From assembly GCF_000151315.2 (NCBI RefSeq), contig NW_011887299.1:1016885-1080884 (forward strand): 64,000 nt of DNA. The letters run 5' to 3'. Positions 46,266-57,727 of this stretch are shown piece by piece. The notes below the pieces were generated by a model. That model did no database searches. It had not been told where the DNA came from and saw nothing but the letters and a program-made list of their open reading frames with translations. The position numbers and the translations under genes were made by a program. Position 1 is the first letter of the stretch. Each line of letters begins with the position of its first letter. This stretch comes from Capsaspora owczarzaki ATCC 30864 (taxonomy: Eukaryota > Opisthokonta > Filasterea).

Positions 46266-47288
46266 CCAACACGCCTTGTGTCCCTCTCGCTCCCCAACCG
46301 CCAACCGCGTGCAAAGGCGTCGTAGGAGTATGTTTGTGTGTACATGTGCATGGGGTATGGTTGCATAGTCCAGCGAGGACTGTATGGCAAGGCGTAGGAG
46401 GGTTTGTTTTTTCGGGTTTTTTTGGGGGGCGTTTTTGGTTTTTTGGTTGTTGTTTTGTTTTCCACTGGATCTGCTTTCTGGATGGAGCTACACAGGCCCT
46501 CGTTGCAGAAACCACATGTACACACACAAGACAATGTGCTATCGAAGGTAGAGCCCCCCACAGGCAGCTCGACTCCACATGGCAGACGGAATACCGGGCT
46601 GCTTGTTCGGCTGGTCGTGTGAGTTCCAATCACCGTTGTCAAAACCTTAAGAGAACCAAAACGGCGTTATCGAAAGATCACTCATCTCGTGTGCTACGCG
46701 ACGGTTGAACGGAACGCGTCATTGTCTTTCTTGAGCTTGATCTATGGTATGAACCCCCACCTTCCTCAATACCCGCCACTCCCCACAGTATCGTATGCCA
46801 TCCATGAGTTGAAGCACAACGAGCGTGACCGGCGGGGTGTGTGTTGGGCGATACGCGACAACCGACCTGTCAAAGTTTGACAGGTCAACCAACCTTTTAA
46901 CAAATAAAAAGTGAACGATCCCCCCATTTTCCGCTTTCAGCATGAGAGGCTCTTTTTTGACGTCCCTATAGCCCTTCCGGCAGTTCAAATTCGTGCATCC
47001 ATGTTGCCTTGCGTCGTGCCGGGTGCTTGAAGGAAGAGCTCGCGGTGCCAAGCCAGCTGGAACGGCGGCGGGGGCGGGTGGACTCAAGTCAAGTGGCCGT
47101 GTTCGACCGTCGTTTCGCCGCAATGGCGCTCCCTCCGTGGTTCAAGTGGAGAGGGCTCCAGCATTGGTGTCGTTGATATAAATACCGTGTCTTGGGGACT
47201 CGTGGAGGGCAGCTGTGCATATTCTAGTGCTAACTGCCGCCATTTCTCTGCCTTCTTGTTTGCTTCCAACCAACTTTGTCAACCAAAG

Positions 47289-49189
47289 GGCACTTTCGGC
47301 TTCAGCGAGCGTCCCTCCAAGGTGCGCACCCTATGCAAGCGCTGTGGTCGCCGCACGCAGATTGCAGCCCTCTTCATAACAGTGGCGGTGATCGCATTCG
47401 TTGGCTTGAAGATCTCGCATGGTAAGTTCATCAAACTGCATTCACCCACTTCTCTCCCTCCATCCGCAATGCATCCAAACTGGAGGAGGAACACTCAGAG
47501 TCAAGTGAGGAAAGTTCTGGAGTTCTCCATACAAGCAGCAAGGAGCCCCCCTTCACATGGGAGTTCCTCCTTGTCCAAACAACAAACAAGGAAAACGGAA
47601 GACGCGTGCTTTTGTGTTTTTCTGTGTTTTTCTTCTTTTTTTTTTTTGCTTTTTTGGAACGCGTTTGTGAGGAGATGAACCAGAGGACAGAAGCTTCTCA
47701 GAAACGAAACGAAGGGAAGGGGGAGCTGGAAACGGAGCAACAAAATTTGATTCTCTTATCCAACAAGCTGTGTCAACACAGGTTGTTCGGGAAACATCAT
47801 ACGCACAAAGGCGCAACCTGTCGGCACCAAAAGCGAAGGCAACGCCGACGAGCAATTACTCACCACCACTAAAACACAAACACACTTTGTTTGGTAGAGG
47901 TGCCATGGGACATTGCCCTGACTATGCACCATCAGTGCGAGGTTGAAGGCGCTGCAGCACGGCGCTTGAACTTGCGGCGACCGCCACCGCCGCTCTCCCA
48001 AGAGGCGATTTCCTTCTACGAGTCCATGCCAAAACTGCCAACAGCTGGCACCAAACCGGCTTGGGCGCGCGTCGAAGTGCACGGTTTTGAAGTCCGCGTT
48101 CCTGCTCCACCAGCAGTGAATATTTCGAGCGCTCGACGACCGCTGGGAGCATTCGTGCCACGCGAAGAGCTACTCCAGACCACCGGCCTGCAGTGTTTGC
48201 CGCTTCAGGAGCACCAGTCGCTCGCCGAGCTGTTCCACGGGTTTTGGGATGGTCCAATGAACTTGACTCTCCCTCCGCTGTATCTGAGCGCCATCTCAAC
48301 GGTATTCAGCCATCACCCCGACTCGACGTACCTGGTTCACTCGAATACACTGCCTCTTGACCAGTTCGACGAGCTTCGGGCGATGGGATTCGACATTGCC
48401 GTTGTGCGCTTTGACGCACTTCGCGCCGTAACTTTTGGCAACTTGCCTGGCCGAAATTGGCTGCGCCACGACCGTGTTCAGCACGCAGGGCACCGAAACG
48501 TTCGCTCGCACATGTCTGATTTGATTCGAACCATTCTCATGTACCAATGCGGTGGCATTTACATGGATCTCGACTCGGTCTTGCTTCGGCCGCTGCATTT
48601 CCTCAACCGGGCGTTCACCATGGAGCCCATGCGTCCCGACCACTTGCGTGTGCAGTACACCAGGATGGATGGTGTGTCATCATTGCTGTCTTGCAGCGAA
48701 GTCATTGTCACTCGACCCCAGGCCGTCGACGAAGGAGGCGCGATGATCCTGACGCCGTATGTGGTTCGCGGCGACTTTGGCCTCGTTCCCGGCTTGTTGG
48801 CGTTTGGTCCACGGGATCCGTTCATCTTCATGATGATGCAAGTGTTTGAAGAGCCCTACAATCCCGACTGCTTTAGCTGTGTTGGTCCGGTGGCTGTCAA
48901 CAAGGCATACATGGCCTCAACCGCGGCCGAAAGATTGCGACTCCAAGTCTACCCTGCGGATGCCATGTTTGGCCCCTTCTGGCGCGGGGTGATGGACAAG
49001 TTTGACGAATTTTGGCAAACGACGACCGACGAGCGCGGCCAGGCACTCGTGAACGACGCAATTCAGTTTGGCTTTACCCAGCATCTTTACGGTGGCGGAC
49101 ACGGCGCGCCCTCGTTCCAAAAAGATAGTTTCATTCATCGTTTAGTTGTTGAGACTCAGCTCATCCCGTTGCCAGACCTTTGGCAGTGA
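47289..49189 (+). CDS. GT32-like glycosyltransferase with DXD motif, copy 2 (5' end missing)
   Basis: Second gene of the tandem pair. Exon 47289-47421 (ccaaag acceptor, phase 0) codes CKRCGRRTQIAAL and a signal anchor (FITVAVIAFVGLKI). Exon 47898-49189 codes a catalytic domain of about 430 residues with the same GGIYMDLDSVLLRPL motif. The two catalytic exons differ at scattered, often silent positions. The anchor exons match mainly in CGRRTQ, and the intervening introns are unrelated (124 nt in copy 1, 476 nt here). The missing ATG must lie in an upstream exon, as in copy 1. A functional pair with different acceptor or location is possible. Both frames are intact, so neither looks like a pseudogene. 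Confidence 0.85.
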
Positions 49190-49360
49190 GTCGCCAATCT
49201 CCAACATTGGCTCGTGATTTCCTTGTTCTGTACAAAGCGAACTTGGCTTTCAGATCGAACATTCAAGTCCATCCACAACCATGTTCAAAGAAGTTGTCGG
49301 TGTTTCACATCTGCATGTTTTGTAATTCTAATTCTTCTAATTTACACTTGCATGAATAAT

Positions 49361-50950
49361 TCACACCATTTGGCCATGGCTAAACAACCCCTCGGCGCTG
49401 TAATACTTTTCGTCCTTTAGCTTTAGGAAGGGACAGTACGGCTTGTCGTCGTTGTCATCCTGGTTTGGCGATCGCCAGACTTGCTCAGCCAGAGGTGGAA
49501 GGGTCACTTCCTGGATCCCGTCGTCCGATCGCTGCTTGACAGTGGTCAGCTCCTGCCCGTTCTGGTCCGTCGGACGAATGGGCACATGTCGAACGCCGAA
49601 AAACGGCTTTTTGCACACGTGAGTCGCGACAATGTCGACGGGTTTCCTGGCGATGGGGCCAAGCTCAAAGTCAAAGCTGCCGTGATTCGGAAATGGTGCC
49701 AGCTCCCCGTGTAGTCGATGAGCGTAAACAGTCCACTCGGGTGACATGTACCGGATGGACACGGGCGCACAGTAGAAAAGAACAGTCTGCCATTCGTGCA
49801 ATCCTGGTTGCGGCGAGCACCGGCCAGTCCCATACACTTGCCCAGCACGGATGATTTCAGAGTACGCTTGAAATGATGTAATCCACGTTAGTTCAGAGGG
49901 ATCGTTGAGATGAGCGCCCTATCAGAGAGAACACGACAGCGTCAAAAAAAAAAGTCAGGCTTCCATCAACCACAACAAAAAAACAAGCAAACAAACAAAA
50001 ACAACAAACGACTAGATCGACTGACTCCTATCTCCTCTTGCCCGCACCTCCCCGACTCCACTTACAGTCACAGCAAGATCACTGAAGTGCGACGTCACAA
50101 AAACAGTCATTGGGTTGCGCTTGAGGAAATCGAGCAGCGGCTGAACGAGAAAGCCCTTTTCGTACAAAATGTCCGGTCGCGAGGACATGACAATGTCGCT
50201 TTCGCCGGGATTCAGCGCGCCGATATTCGGAAGCTGGGAAAGCATGAGCAGCGCTCGATGAACGCCCACCCAGCTGCGATAGCGCTCGGATGCAAACGCT
50301 CCGCGGACCATCTCTTGATCGCCAACGACGGCAAGGTATGGTACCTGGAGCGCCTTGAGTGCCGGCTCAATCTCGTTCTCGAAAATGCTCACAGGAGTGC
50401 CGTGGATGCGAGTTTGATCAGCGACGTATGTGGCAGAGTTTTCCTTCCACCAGGTGTCGCGGTACGGATCGTCCAGGAGGTGCCAAGTGTACTCGGCCAA
50501 ATACACTTGCGCTCCCTGCGCACGCATCGCTTTGACAAAGCTTGCAAAGTTGCCTAAATTCTTGCCCTGTGTTCGCAAGTGCCCAGCCATCGCGACAAAG
50601 ATGCGTGGCTGGGTCTCTGGCGGGCTGGGCGGCGGAAAGTCGGACGCGAAAATCCGAGTGACCTGACTGAGATCCAGGAACTGTGCTGCCAACTGCAGCT
50701 TGGCGGCATCCGAAGATGCGTTCATACCACCAGCACCACCACCAGCAGCAGCACCAGCAGCAAGACCGGTAGCGAGCTGGCGCTTGGCTTCCAAAAGCTC
50801 GGCGCGAAGAATCGAGTTGTCACAGCGCGTCGCGTCCGACGACGGCCGCAGCAGCAGCGCCACTGTCGCCAGATTGAACAACAGCAACAACAGCAGCACG
50901 ACTACCAGCTTGGTAGCAAGTGGCCGTGATGCCAGCGTAGCGAACGACAT
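49361..50950 (-). CDS. Golgi type II membrane protein, glycosyltransferase-like
   Basis: Exons 50950-50066 and 49918-49361 join in phase 0 to 480 aa. A signal anchor (LVVVLLLLLLFNLATVALLL) follows the stub MSFATLASRPLATK, then an Ala/Gly-rich stem and a luminal domain. Shared with the 42.3-kb gene: MAGHLRTQ, EYTWHLLDDP versus HTW, and MSSRPDILY versus FRLRPDL. The C-terminal half has four scattered Cys (CSPQPG, YCAPVS, HVCKKP, PYCPFL), likely disulfide-bonded. The second exon ends close to a weakly conserved SHGQMV. I do not recognise a named family; a sugar transferase is the best guess from topology, motif pair and neighbours. It is divergent from ataxin-3 (187 bp between starts). Confidence 0.72.
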
Positions 50951-51136
50951 GTCCTTGTGCTCTTTCCGCTCAATCGTTCGCCTATGATTGATTAGCTTGA
51001 CACTTCTCAGACTGCGTTTTCTTCTCAACTCCAACTTTCTCTCCCCCTTCCTCCAGTCGTAGATTCAAACCAATGCATCGCTTGCTTTGGATGGGATCTA
51101 GATTTCAATAGCGCCAGTCCACATTTCGTCGTTTCG

Positions 51137-52696
51137 ATGGCCTTGTCTGCTGCCGAAGTCGTGTTCCACGAACAGGTGCCGATCTCGATCGATTTTTATG
51201 TTTGTTTTGATTCGTCTTCTTCTACTTTGCTGTTGATATCCTGATATTCTAGTTGGCATGGGTAGCGCGATGAGTAGCTGAGAAACGCCTTTTTTGATTT
51301 TTGTGATGACAGCAACAAGGAGCCCTGTGTGCCCAGCACTGCCTCAATGCCATGCTGCAAGGTACGACCCACGTCGCTCTGGACAAAATCCTATCGCAGT
51401 GCTGGCTCTGGCCTCGACAGATTGCGACGAGACGGAGAAGAGTGCTTTCGTTTTCCCGAATTCTGTTGCATTGGGGCATCATGGGCGCACTCTGACTGCC
51501 TCGACTGATGACTCGAATCACCGTTAGGGTCGTACTTTTCAGCTGTCGATCTGGCAGATATTGCGAGACAGCTGGACGCAGCAGAGCTCAGCGCCATGGC
51601 GGAAGGCGGCTACTCGCGCGAGCTCGCCAAGTTTGCGCGCCAAGGCAGCTCGAACATGGACGACTCGGGCTTCTTTTCAATCCAAGTCATCACCCAGGCT
51701 CTGAATGTCTGGGGAATCAAATGTGTGCCATTCATGAGCGAAGACGCCGTGGATGCGCGTCGAGATCCAACGTGAGCCGTCTCGGCTGCTGTTTCGCTTT
51801 TGGACTTGTTCAAACCGCTCACGCTCATGCCATCCCTTGTACAGACACGAACAGGGATTTATCTGCAATCGCCGTCAACATTGGTTTTCGATTCGGAGGT
51901 TTGGTCCACACTGGGCGAACTTGGACTCGACCCTGAAGGGCCCAAATTTCATCACTGGCACTTATTTGACGCTGTTTTTGAACCAACTGCAGAGCGACGG
52001 TGCGTTCTTCCCGACTTTGTTGCTGTCACAGGGTGTTTGAGCAGCACTTGGAGTGTGGGCAATGGGCCTCCATCCTTTCGCGTTTCATCACAACCATTTC
52101 AGCATCGTAGCTGAACACCTCACTCATCGTCCCCCCCCCCCGCTTTGGTTTTTTTCTTTGACCATCGCGATTGATTCTACTGCCCAGGCTACTCGATCTT
52201 TGTCATCCGAGGCAACCTTCCACCTTCTGCTGCTGACGCTGTGCTTTCGCAATTGCCGGCTTCGCAAATCCCCAACTCGGGCGCTCGCACTTCAGGACCA
52301 GCAGCTCCATCTGCGGCGCCCAGAGGCAACATTCACACCTTGTCCAGCCTCAGTGCGTCCAGATCGTCGTCGCCAGCGCAGAGCGGACAGACCATCGCCA
52401 AGCATAACTCTTCCGGCACCTCTGGCCTCGATTCTGTGCACCTCGATCCCGAGACCATTCAATCCCTGGCAGCCGGTGTTAAGGTATGTGCGCCAATGTC
52501 AACAGCAGCAAGGGGGAGGTGGCTTTGAAATTGGCGTTCAGGTTAAAAGAATCGAAGCGAACTAACGGGGTCGTGTTATCATTGTTGTTGTCTTTAGAAT
52601 GCCAATCAACCCGCCGCGCCTGCACGGCCAGTCGACATGGATGAAATGCGTGCCAAGCGATTGCAGCGATTTGGAAACAGCAATGCCGGAAAGTAG
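51137..52696 (+). CDS. ATXN3: Ataxin-3-like Josephin deubiquitinase
   Basis: Cysteine protease that trims ubiquitin chains and works with p97/VCP in protein quality control. Exons 51137-51175, 51313-51361, 51528-51771, 51845-51999, 52188-52483 and 52598-52696 join in phase to 293 aa. The Josephin domain fills ~1-185. The catalytic residues are Cys19 (GALCAQHCLN), His123 (RQHWFSIRR) and Asn136 (HWANLD), matching Cys14, His119 and Asn134 of human ataxin-3. GYSIFVIRGNLP closes the domain. The tail is short, Ser/Ala-rich, lacks any poly-Gln, and ends with EMRAKRLQRFG, a small basic motif. Clear ubiquitin-interacting motifs are not visible. Identity as ataxin-3 rather than a Josephin-only protein rests on the domain match and the tail length. 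Confidence 0.94.
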
Positions 52697-52894
52697 TCGC
52701 CTCTATCGTGTAAAATAGATTACGTTCAACTCTCAGTCAGAGTTTTTTTTTTTTTTTTTCTCCGTTTGTGCAAATCCCCATTTGACCTCAGGCCCCCTTC
52801 CCTTTCAACGCCCCCCCCCCACACACACACCACTTTCTGGCACGATTTCTTCGTCACATAACTCTCCCACTTGCTTTCCTTTCTTTTCAGTAGA

Positions 52895-53323
52895 ATGCCG
52901 CCGCTGGTGTCCAACAAGAGCGATGAGACGGCTGCGGTGGCGGCGTCGCGTCCAATTGAGGACGGCGCTCCGACTCCGCCCGCATCGCCCGCCACAGCCA
53001 CCGCGCACAAGCCGACCGACCCGGCCTTTTACTCGATGGACACCCACACCGAGCAGCCGCAGCATGAGCACGAGCACAAGCCGAGTTGTGCGTCGTCGTC
53101 ATCCACCGCGCTGTCGTCGGCGTCGGTGCAGGGCGCGTGGCGTCCGATTCTGATGACCGACGCGGACGCAGCAGCCCCGTCCACCACCACCACCACGACT
53201 GCCGCAGTGCTGCACAGACGCTACCTCATGTACCGCGAGCACTCTGCCAAGTGTCGGCAGCAGCTCGATGCCGCGGGCGTGGTGACTGGCGCGGACTATT
53301 GGGAAGTCGCCGTGCGCAGGTAG
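52895..53323 (+). CDS. Small Ala/Ser/Thr-rich protein, unknown
   Basis: Open frame of 142 aa from an ATG directly behind a T-run and a tttcag acceptor, suggesting a 5' UTR intron. The N-terminal two thirds are low-complexity (Ala/Thr/Pro, His/Glu stretch HTEQPQHEHEHK). The C-terminal ~35 residues (HRRYLMYREHSAKCRQQLDAAG, then DYWEVAV) look folded and helical and may be the conserved part. No family recognised. It lies 200 bp behind ataxin-3 on the same strand and could share regulation, but has its own T-rich leader. Confidence 0.5.
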   Translation: MPPLVSNKSDETAAVAASRPIEDGAPTPPASPATATAHKPTDPAFYSMDTHTEQPQHEHEHKPSCASSSSTALSSASVQGAWRPILMTDADAAAPSTTTTTTAAVLHRRYLMYREHSAKCRQQLDAAGVVTGADYWEVAVRR

Positions 53324-53571
53324 CAACCAACGACCGAAGCCACATCACTCACTCACTCACTCGCTCACCCGAACGCAAATGCAAAAGCAAAGGCAAATCG
53401 CAAAAGCTCAGTCTGTGAGCTCGACACTTGGGACGCGTTTCGTCTCCAAATGCGTGTTGGTTGGACTTTTTGTGGCTTGTGTTTTGGAGTCACTCTCGTT
53501 TCAAAAAGTGAGCCCATATTGAATATTGGAACGGCAAACCACGCGACCAACTTGGCCAATGCGATGCGTCC

Positions 53572-55831
53572 ATGATGACTTTGTTGGAGTATGGCGCAGG
53601 CCAAAACCCCCAATGTTGAATGGTCTCAGAAAAAAGCGGGACAACAACAACAACAAGAAAACAAACAATCAAAGCACCCGCTTACTCTGTGAATTCTGAG
53701 AAACGCTGAAGTGAACTCACCATTCGCGTCAAAACCACTTTGACAGGTTTCCAAATCACCCTTTCATCGAAAAGGTCGAAACACTGGCATCATTCACCTA
53801 TGCGCAGGCGGATGCGCAAGCGAATCGAATTGCAAACTGGGCGCATGCGCAGCTCGGCCTCCGAGCAGGCCAAGTTGTACGTGATTTTCACCGGATTGTC
53901 CTCATGCAATGATGCGACAACGCCCCCCCCCCTCTTGATCACTCATCCTCTACTTGTTGACCCACTTTTCTTCTTCCTCTTCTTCTCCTTCTTCTTCGTC
54001 TTCTTCTTGCAGGTCGCGCTGATGTGCGAAAACAGCCCCGAATTTCTGTTTGTCTGTTTCGGATTGGCAAAAATTGGCGTTACTGCCGCGCTGATCAACA
54101 CCAACCTGTCTGGATCCATGCTGACACATGCACTCGTCGTGGCGCGCGCGCGTCACATTATCGCGTCATCGCGGTTTCAAGCACGCATTGTGGATGTTTC
54201 GGTGGACTTTCCTGCCCGGCTCGATTGCTATTGGATAAACTCTCACCACCCCGCCGAACAGCAAGCATTATTGGTTCAACCAGCGCTTGAGACATGCTTG
54301 CAAGGCGTGTCCACTGCCTCGCCAGACCGTGCACTACGAGCCGCAGTCAAACCTCGAGACGCCATGTTTTACATTTACACCTCTGGCACCACCGGCCGCA
54401 GCAAAGCTGCCAAGTTTTCTCACTTGAGGTTTATCGGTGCGGGCTTGACTTGGTCGGGCCCTTGCGGACTATCCTCCTCGGACAAGTACTACATTTCCTT
54501 GCCGTTGTATCATGGGTAGGCCTTTTCACCATTGCTTGTGCTCGTCCATGTTGCGCCCGCACTTTGTTTTCTGTTTTTGTCTGTTTGTCTGTTTGTTTGT
54601 TGGCCCTCACTCTTTGCATACGGTCTACCCCAACAGAAACGCTCTTGTCGTCGCTCTGTCGCCCTGCATTCACGTCGGATGCGCGGCAGTACTACGGGAA
54701 CGGTTTACAGCGAGTGGATTTCTTGACGACGTGCGAAGATTCAACTGCACGGCTGCCATCTATATTGGCGAGCTGTGGCGATACCTGATTGCCCAGCCGC
54801 AGCGTGCAAACGACCACGTCAACCCGTTGCGAGTGATTGTTGGCAATGGCCTGCGAGCCGACATCTGGCAAACGGTCATGCAGCGTTTCGGCATCGATCA
54901 CGCTGTCGAGCACTATGGAGCCACCGAAATGCCAGGAGCAGCAGTGCTAAACTGGACCGACCTGCGCCCCGGATCGTGTGGATTTGTTCCGCCAGCCATC
55001 CGGCAAGCCGAAGGCGTAGATTGCGTTATTGCTTTCGACGTTGACACTTGCCAGCCCGTTCGCACCAAGGCTGGCTTTTGCGTTCCGGTGGCCACCAACG
55101 GCGTCGGAGAGCTCATCATGCGACTCACGGACGGCGTGTACGATGGTTATGTCGAAACGGGAGATGGCGCCACCGAGCGCAAAATTTACCGCAACGTCTT
55201 TGAGCAAGGCGACGCTTGGTGGAGCTCTGGCGACTTGATCCGAATAGGTGAGAGATGGGATGAGCGAGTGGGTACCGTGCTTCAATGGCTTGACACTCAC
55301 CGACCTTGTTTCTTTTTTTTTTTTTTTTTTTTTTTTTTCACGCTTCCCACAGATGAGTGCGGCTTCTTTTACTTTGTCGATCGTGTCGGGGACGCCTACC
55401 GCTGGAAGGCGGAGAATGTTTCGACCAACGAAGTCTGTGACGTGTTGAGCGCCTTCCCGACCATCAAGGAAGCCAACATTTATGGCGTGTCTATTCCGGG
55501 ATGCTACGGCCGCGCTGGCATGGCATCGCTTGTCTTGCACGACAACGCTGCCGATGCGATAGACCTGAAGGCGTTCTACGATTATGCCACTTTGCACCTC
55601 CCGTCCTATGCTCGTCCCGTCTTTTTGCGAATTCGGCGCGAAGACAATGCCAAAACGTCCACTCTCAAGTTCCAAAAGCAGGACTACATGCGCCAGGGAT
55701 TCAATCCGAGCACCCTGACCAACGAGGGAGTGTCCGACATGCTCTTCTTTGGCCACGAGGCTTTCGGTACTTACCGATTGCTCGACGAGCAGCTGTATCA
55801 CCGAATCTCGACTGGAGGATTTCGGTTGTAG
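53572..55831 (+). CDS. FATP/SLC27-like long-chain acyl-CoA synthetase
   Basis: ATP-dependent acyl-CoA synthetase of the fatty-acid transport protein group, activating long or very-long-chain fatty acids. Exons 53572-53588, 53747-53876, 54013-54515, 54637-55247 and 55353-55831 join in phase to 579 aa. The AMP-binding motif is YIYTSGTTGRSKAAK (around 170-180). YGATEMPGA, GDLIRIDECGFFYFVDR and KAENVSTNEVCDVL are the FATP-type later motifs, and the C-terminus has STLKFQKQDYMRQGF. Typical FATPs are ~620-650 aa with an N-terminal membrane segment; that segment is absent from this model. The first 17-nt exon is the weakest part: its frame is open upstream to 53512, so an additional 5' exon may exist. 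The intron at 55248 contains a sense T-run. Confidence 0.88.
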
Positions 55832-56028
55832 AGCACTGCAGATCTCGAGTGGCTTCTTTTTTTTTTCTATCATTTGTTGATATTTTTGTCATGCTTTGAA
55901 AGTAAAGGGGTTTTTTATCAACCCTAGATCTACCATGCTTTCATCTAGTTGGTGATTGTGGTGGTGAATTTTGCTTGAATCGTAAACTTGCGACGAGGTC
56001 GCATTCACAAAACCGTTTCAAAGTTGAT

Positions 56029-57402
56029 TTATAAATGCAGCTTGAGCGACACACCCGCAGGTCGGTTTTCATTCCAGTGCACCAAGCTTAGGGACAAATC
56101 CCAGAGGTCCTTGCATTGCTGTCGGTCGTAGCATGCGCTGGAGGCACGGGTCTGGGCGCAGCGGAACCAGTGGACGCCCGTCAATCCGTATACATTGACG
56201 GACGAGGCGACAAAGACCGAGGTTTGCGCGCCAATCTCGATGGGTTTCATGAGCCAGAGGAATGGGCGGAAGCAGGCCCACATCGGCGTTGGCAAGTTGT
56301 CGTAAAAGCTCGAGTAAATCGAGTCGGGATCGACGGCGTGCACAGTCACCCGGTTCTCGGGCTGAGCTTCCAGCCGCCGCGCTAGCTCCATGGTGAGCAT
56401 GATGTTTGCGAGTTTGCTCTGAGAATAACACAGACATCCAGTGCAGCCCTTGCCATTGATGTTGGCAAAGTCAATCCAGCCGAAACGATGCGCAAGCGAT
56501 GCCAGATTGATAATGCGTGCCTCGCCCGGGGTTGCTTGCATGATGTCAAGCAGCGACAGCGTTAGAAGAAAGTGTGACAATGTGTTGACCTGCAGCACGC
56601 TGTGGTTTGTTGTTCATGTCAGTGAGTTTAGCGTTTCCTTAAAACGGACAAAAAGTAAAAAAGCGGGAACAAACGAGCCACACAAACCTGTTGTTGCCGT
56701 CGGGCGTGACCCAGCCGTCGGCAGATCCCATCATGATGCCCGCATTGTTAATCAAGACATGCAGCGGCAGTTTCCGCGCGCGGAACTCTGCCGCAAATCG
56801 CTTGACCGAAGCAAAGCTCAGCAAATCGACCACCATCACGTCCAGTTTGATGTCTTCGAGCTTGCGTGCTGGGCTTTTCTTGGTAATCTGAGCTCGGATT
56901 TGAGTGGCTGCCTGTTCTGCCTTGCTCTGACTGCGACACGCTGTAATTTTGTTTTGGATTCAGCATTGAAATTTGAGCCACAAATTTTGAGAATCGTCGA
57001 GTGGCCTGATTTTTGTTTTTCCATTGCTTTCCGTTTCGTTTCGTTTCGCTTTTTTTTTGTTCTTTCCACGTGCTTTTGTGCCTCGCGTGCTTTGCTTTAC
57101 CCATGATGACGTGCGCGCCGAGCTCAGCCAGTTGGAGAGCAGTCGAGAATCCGATGCCTGGTTCAAATCCAATGAAAGTTGAAGTGAGAAATTGTGTGCG
57201 AGCACGAGTCAAAGTGACGCCAGCGGGCTGCCTTCGGTCCCGCGTCCGCGTTTTCCCACACAGAGTTGAAGCAGCGGCTCGACATTGGAGTGAATAGGGG
57301 TTGGCTGTGACGAGGCTCGTGGTGTTGGTGTTGGACTGGGCGTTTTGTTTTTAGGGCCTTACCTGCGTTGGCGCCAGTCACAATGCACACTCTGCCATTC
57401 AT
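56029..57402 (-). CDS. Short-chain dehydrogenase/reductase, RDH11-14/WWOX-like
   Basis: NADP-type SDR related to retinol dehydrogenases 11-14. Exons 57402-57363, 57157-57101, 56940-56688 and 56599-56029 join in phase to 306 aa. The cofactor motif TGANAGIG spans residues 9-16 and is itself split by the first intron. LHVLINNAGIM, IINLASLAH and the catalytic YSQSK follow. The usual HPG after the active site reads VDPDSIYSSFY. Without a signal anchor or targeting peptide it is probably cytosolic or membrane-associated by its C-terminal half. It converges tail to tail with the FATP-like gene and diverges from the SAM+MBT gene. Lipid aldehyde or retinoid substrates are typical of the family; none is proved here. 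Confidence 0.9.
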
Positions 57403-57727
57403 GATAGGAGATTGAGCAAAGTGGAGAGTGAGCCTCGGATTGATCTATCAATGAGTGATCAAGTGGGTCATTTCCAACAATACATGTTCAAGACATGTCG
57501 CTCATACAAGGCAGTTGAAGCTTTGATCCGCAGATGTTCAGCGGAAAGTCGTCCGATTCTCACTTCAGATGGAACCCTCCTGGCTGGATCTGAGATTCTC
57601 ACGCCAAAAGCACTTATTATTGTCAGTCCCAAATCCAGCAAAAAAGTCCTCACCCTTCAAAACACCCCCCTTCGACCTCCAACGTCCTTGTTGAACAAGA
57701 CCCCCATCCCCATTTGCCCCACCAAGC
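57403..57727. other. Divergent promoter region
   Basis: 325 bp between the SDR and the SAM+MBT gene. No gene seen. Confidence 0.5.

Larger units (their letters stand above)
45966..47288. other. Spacer and upstream region of GT32-like copy 2
   Basis: Includes an AAAAT/ATAAA-type low-complexity stretch (46147-46265), the conserved block at 46958-47000 and a TATAAA at 47177-47182 that could be a promoter element or chance. The 5' exon of copy 2 should lie here. No complete gene. Confidence 0.5.
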
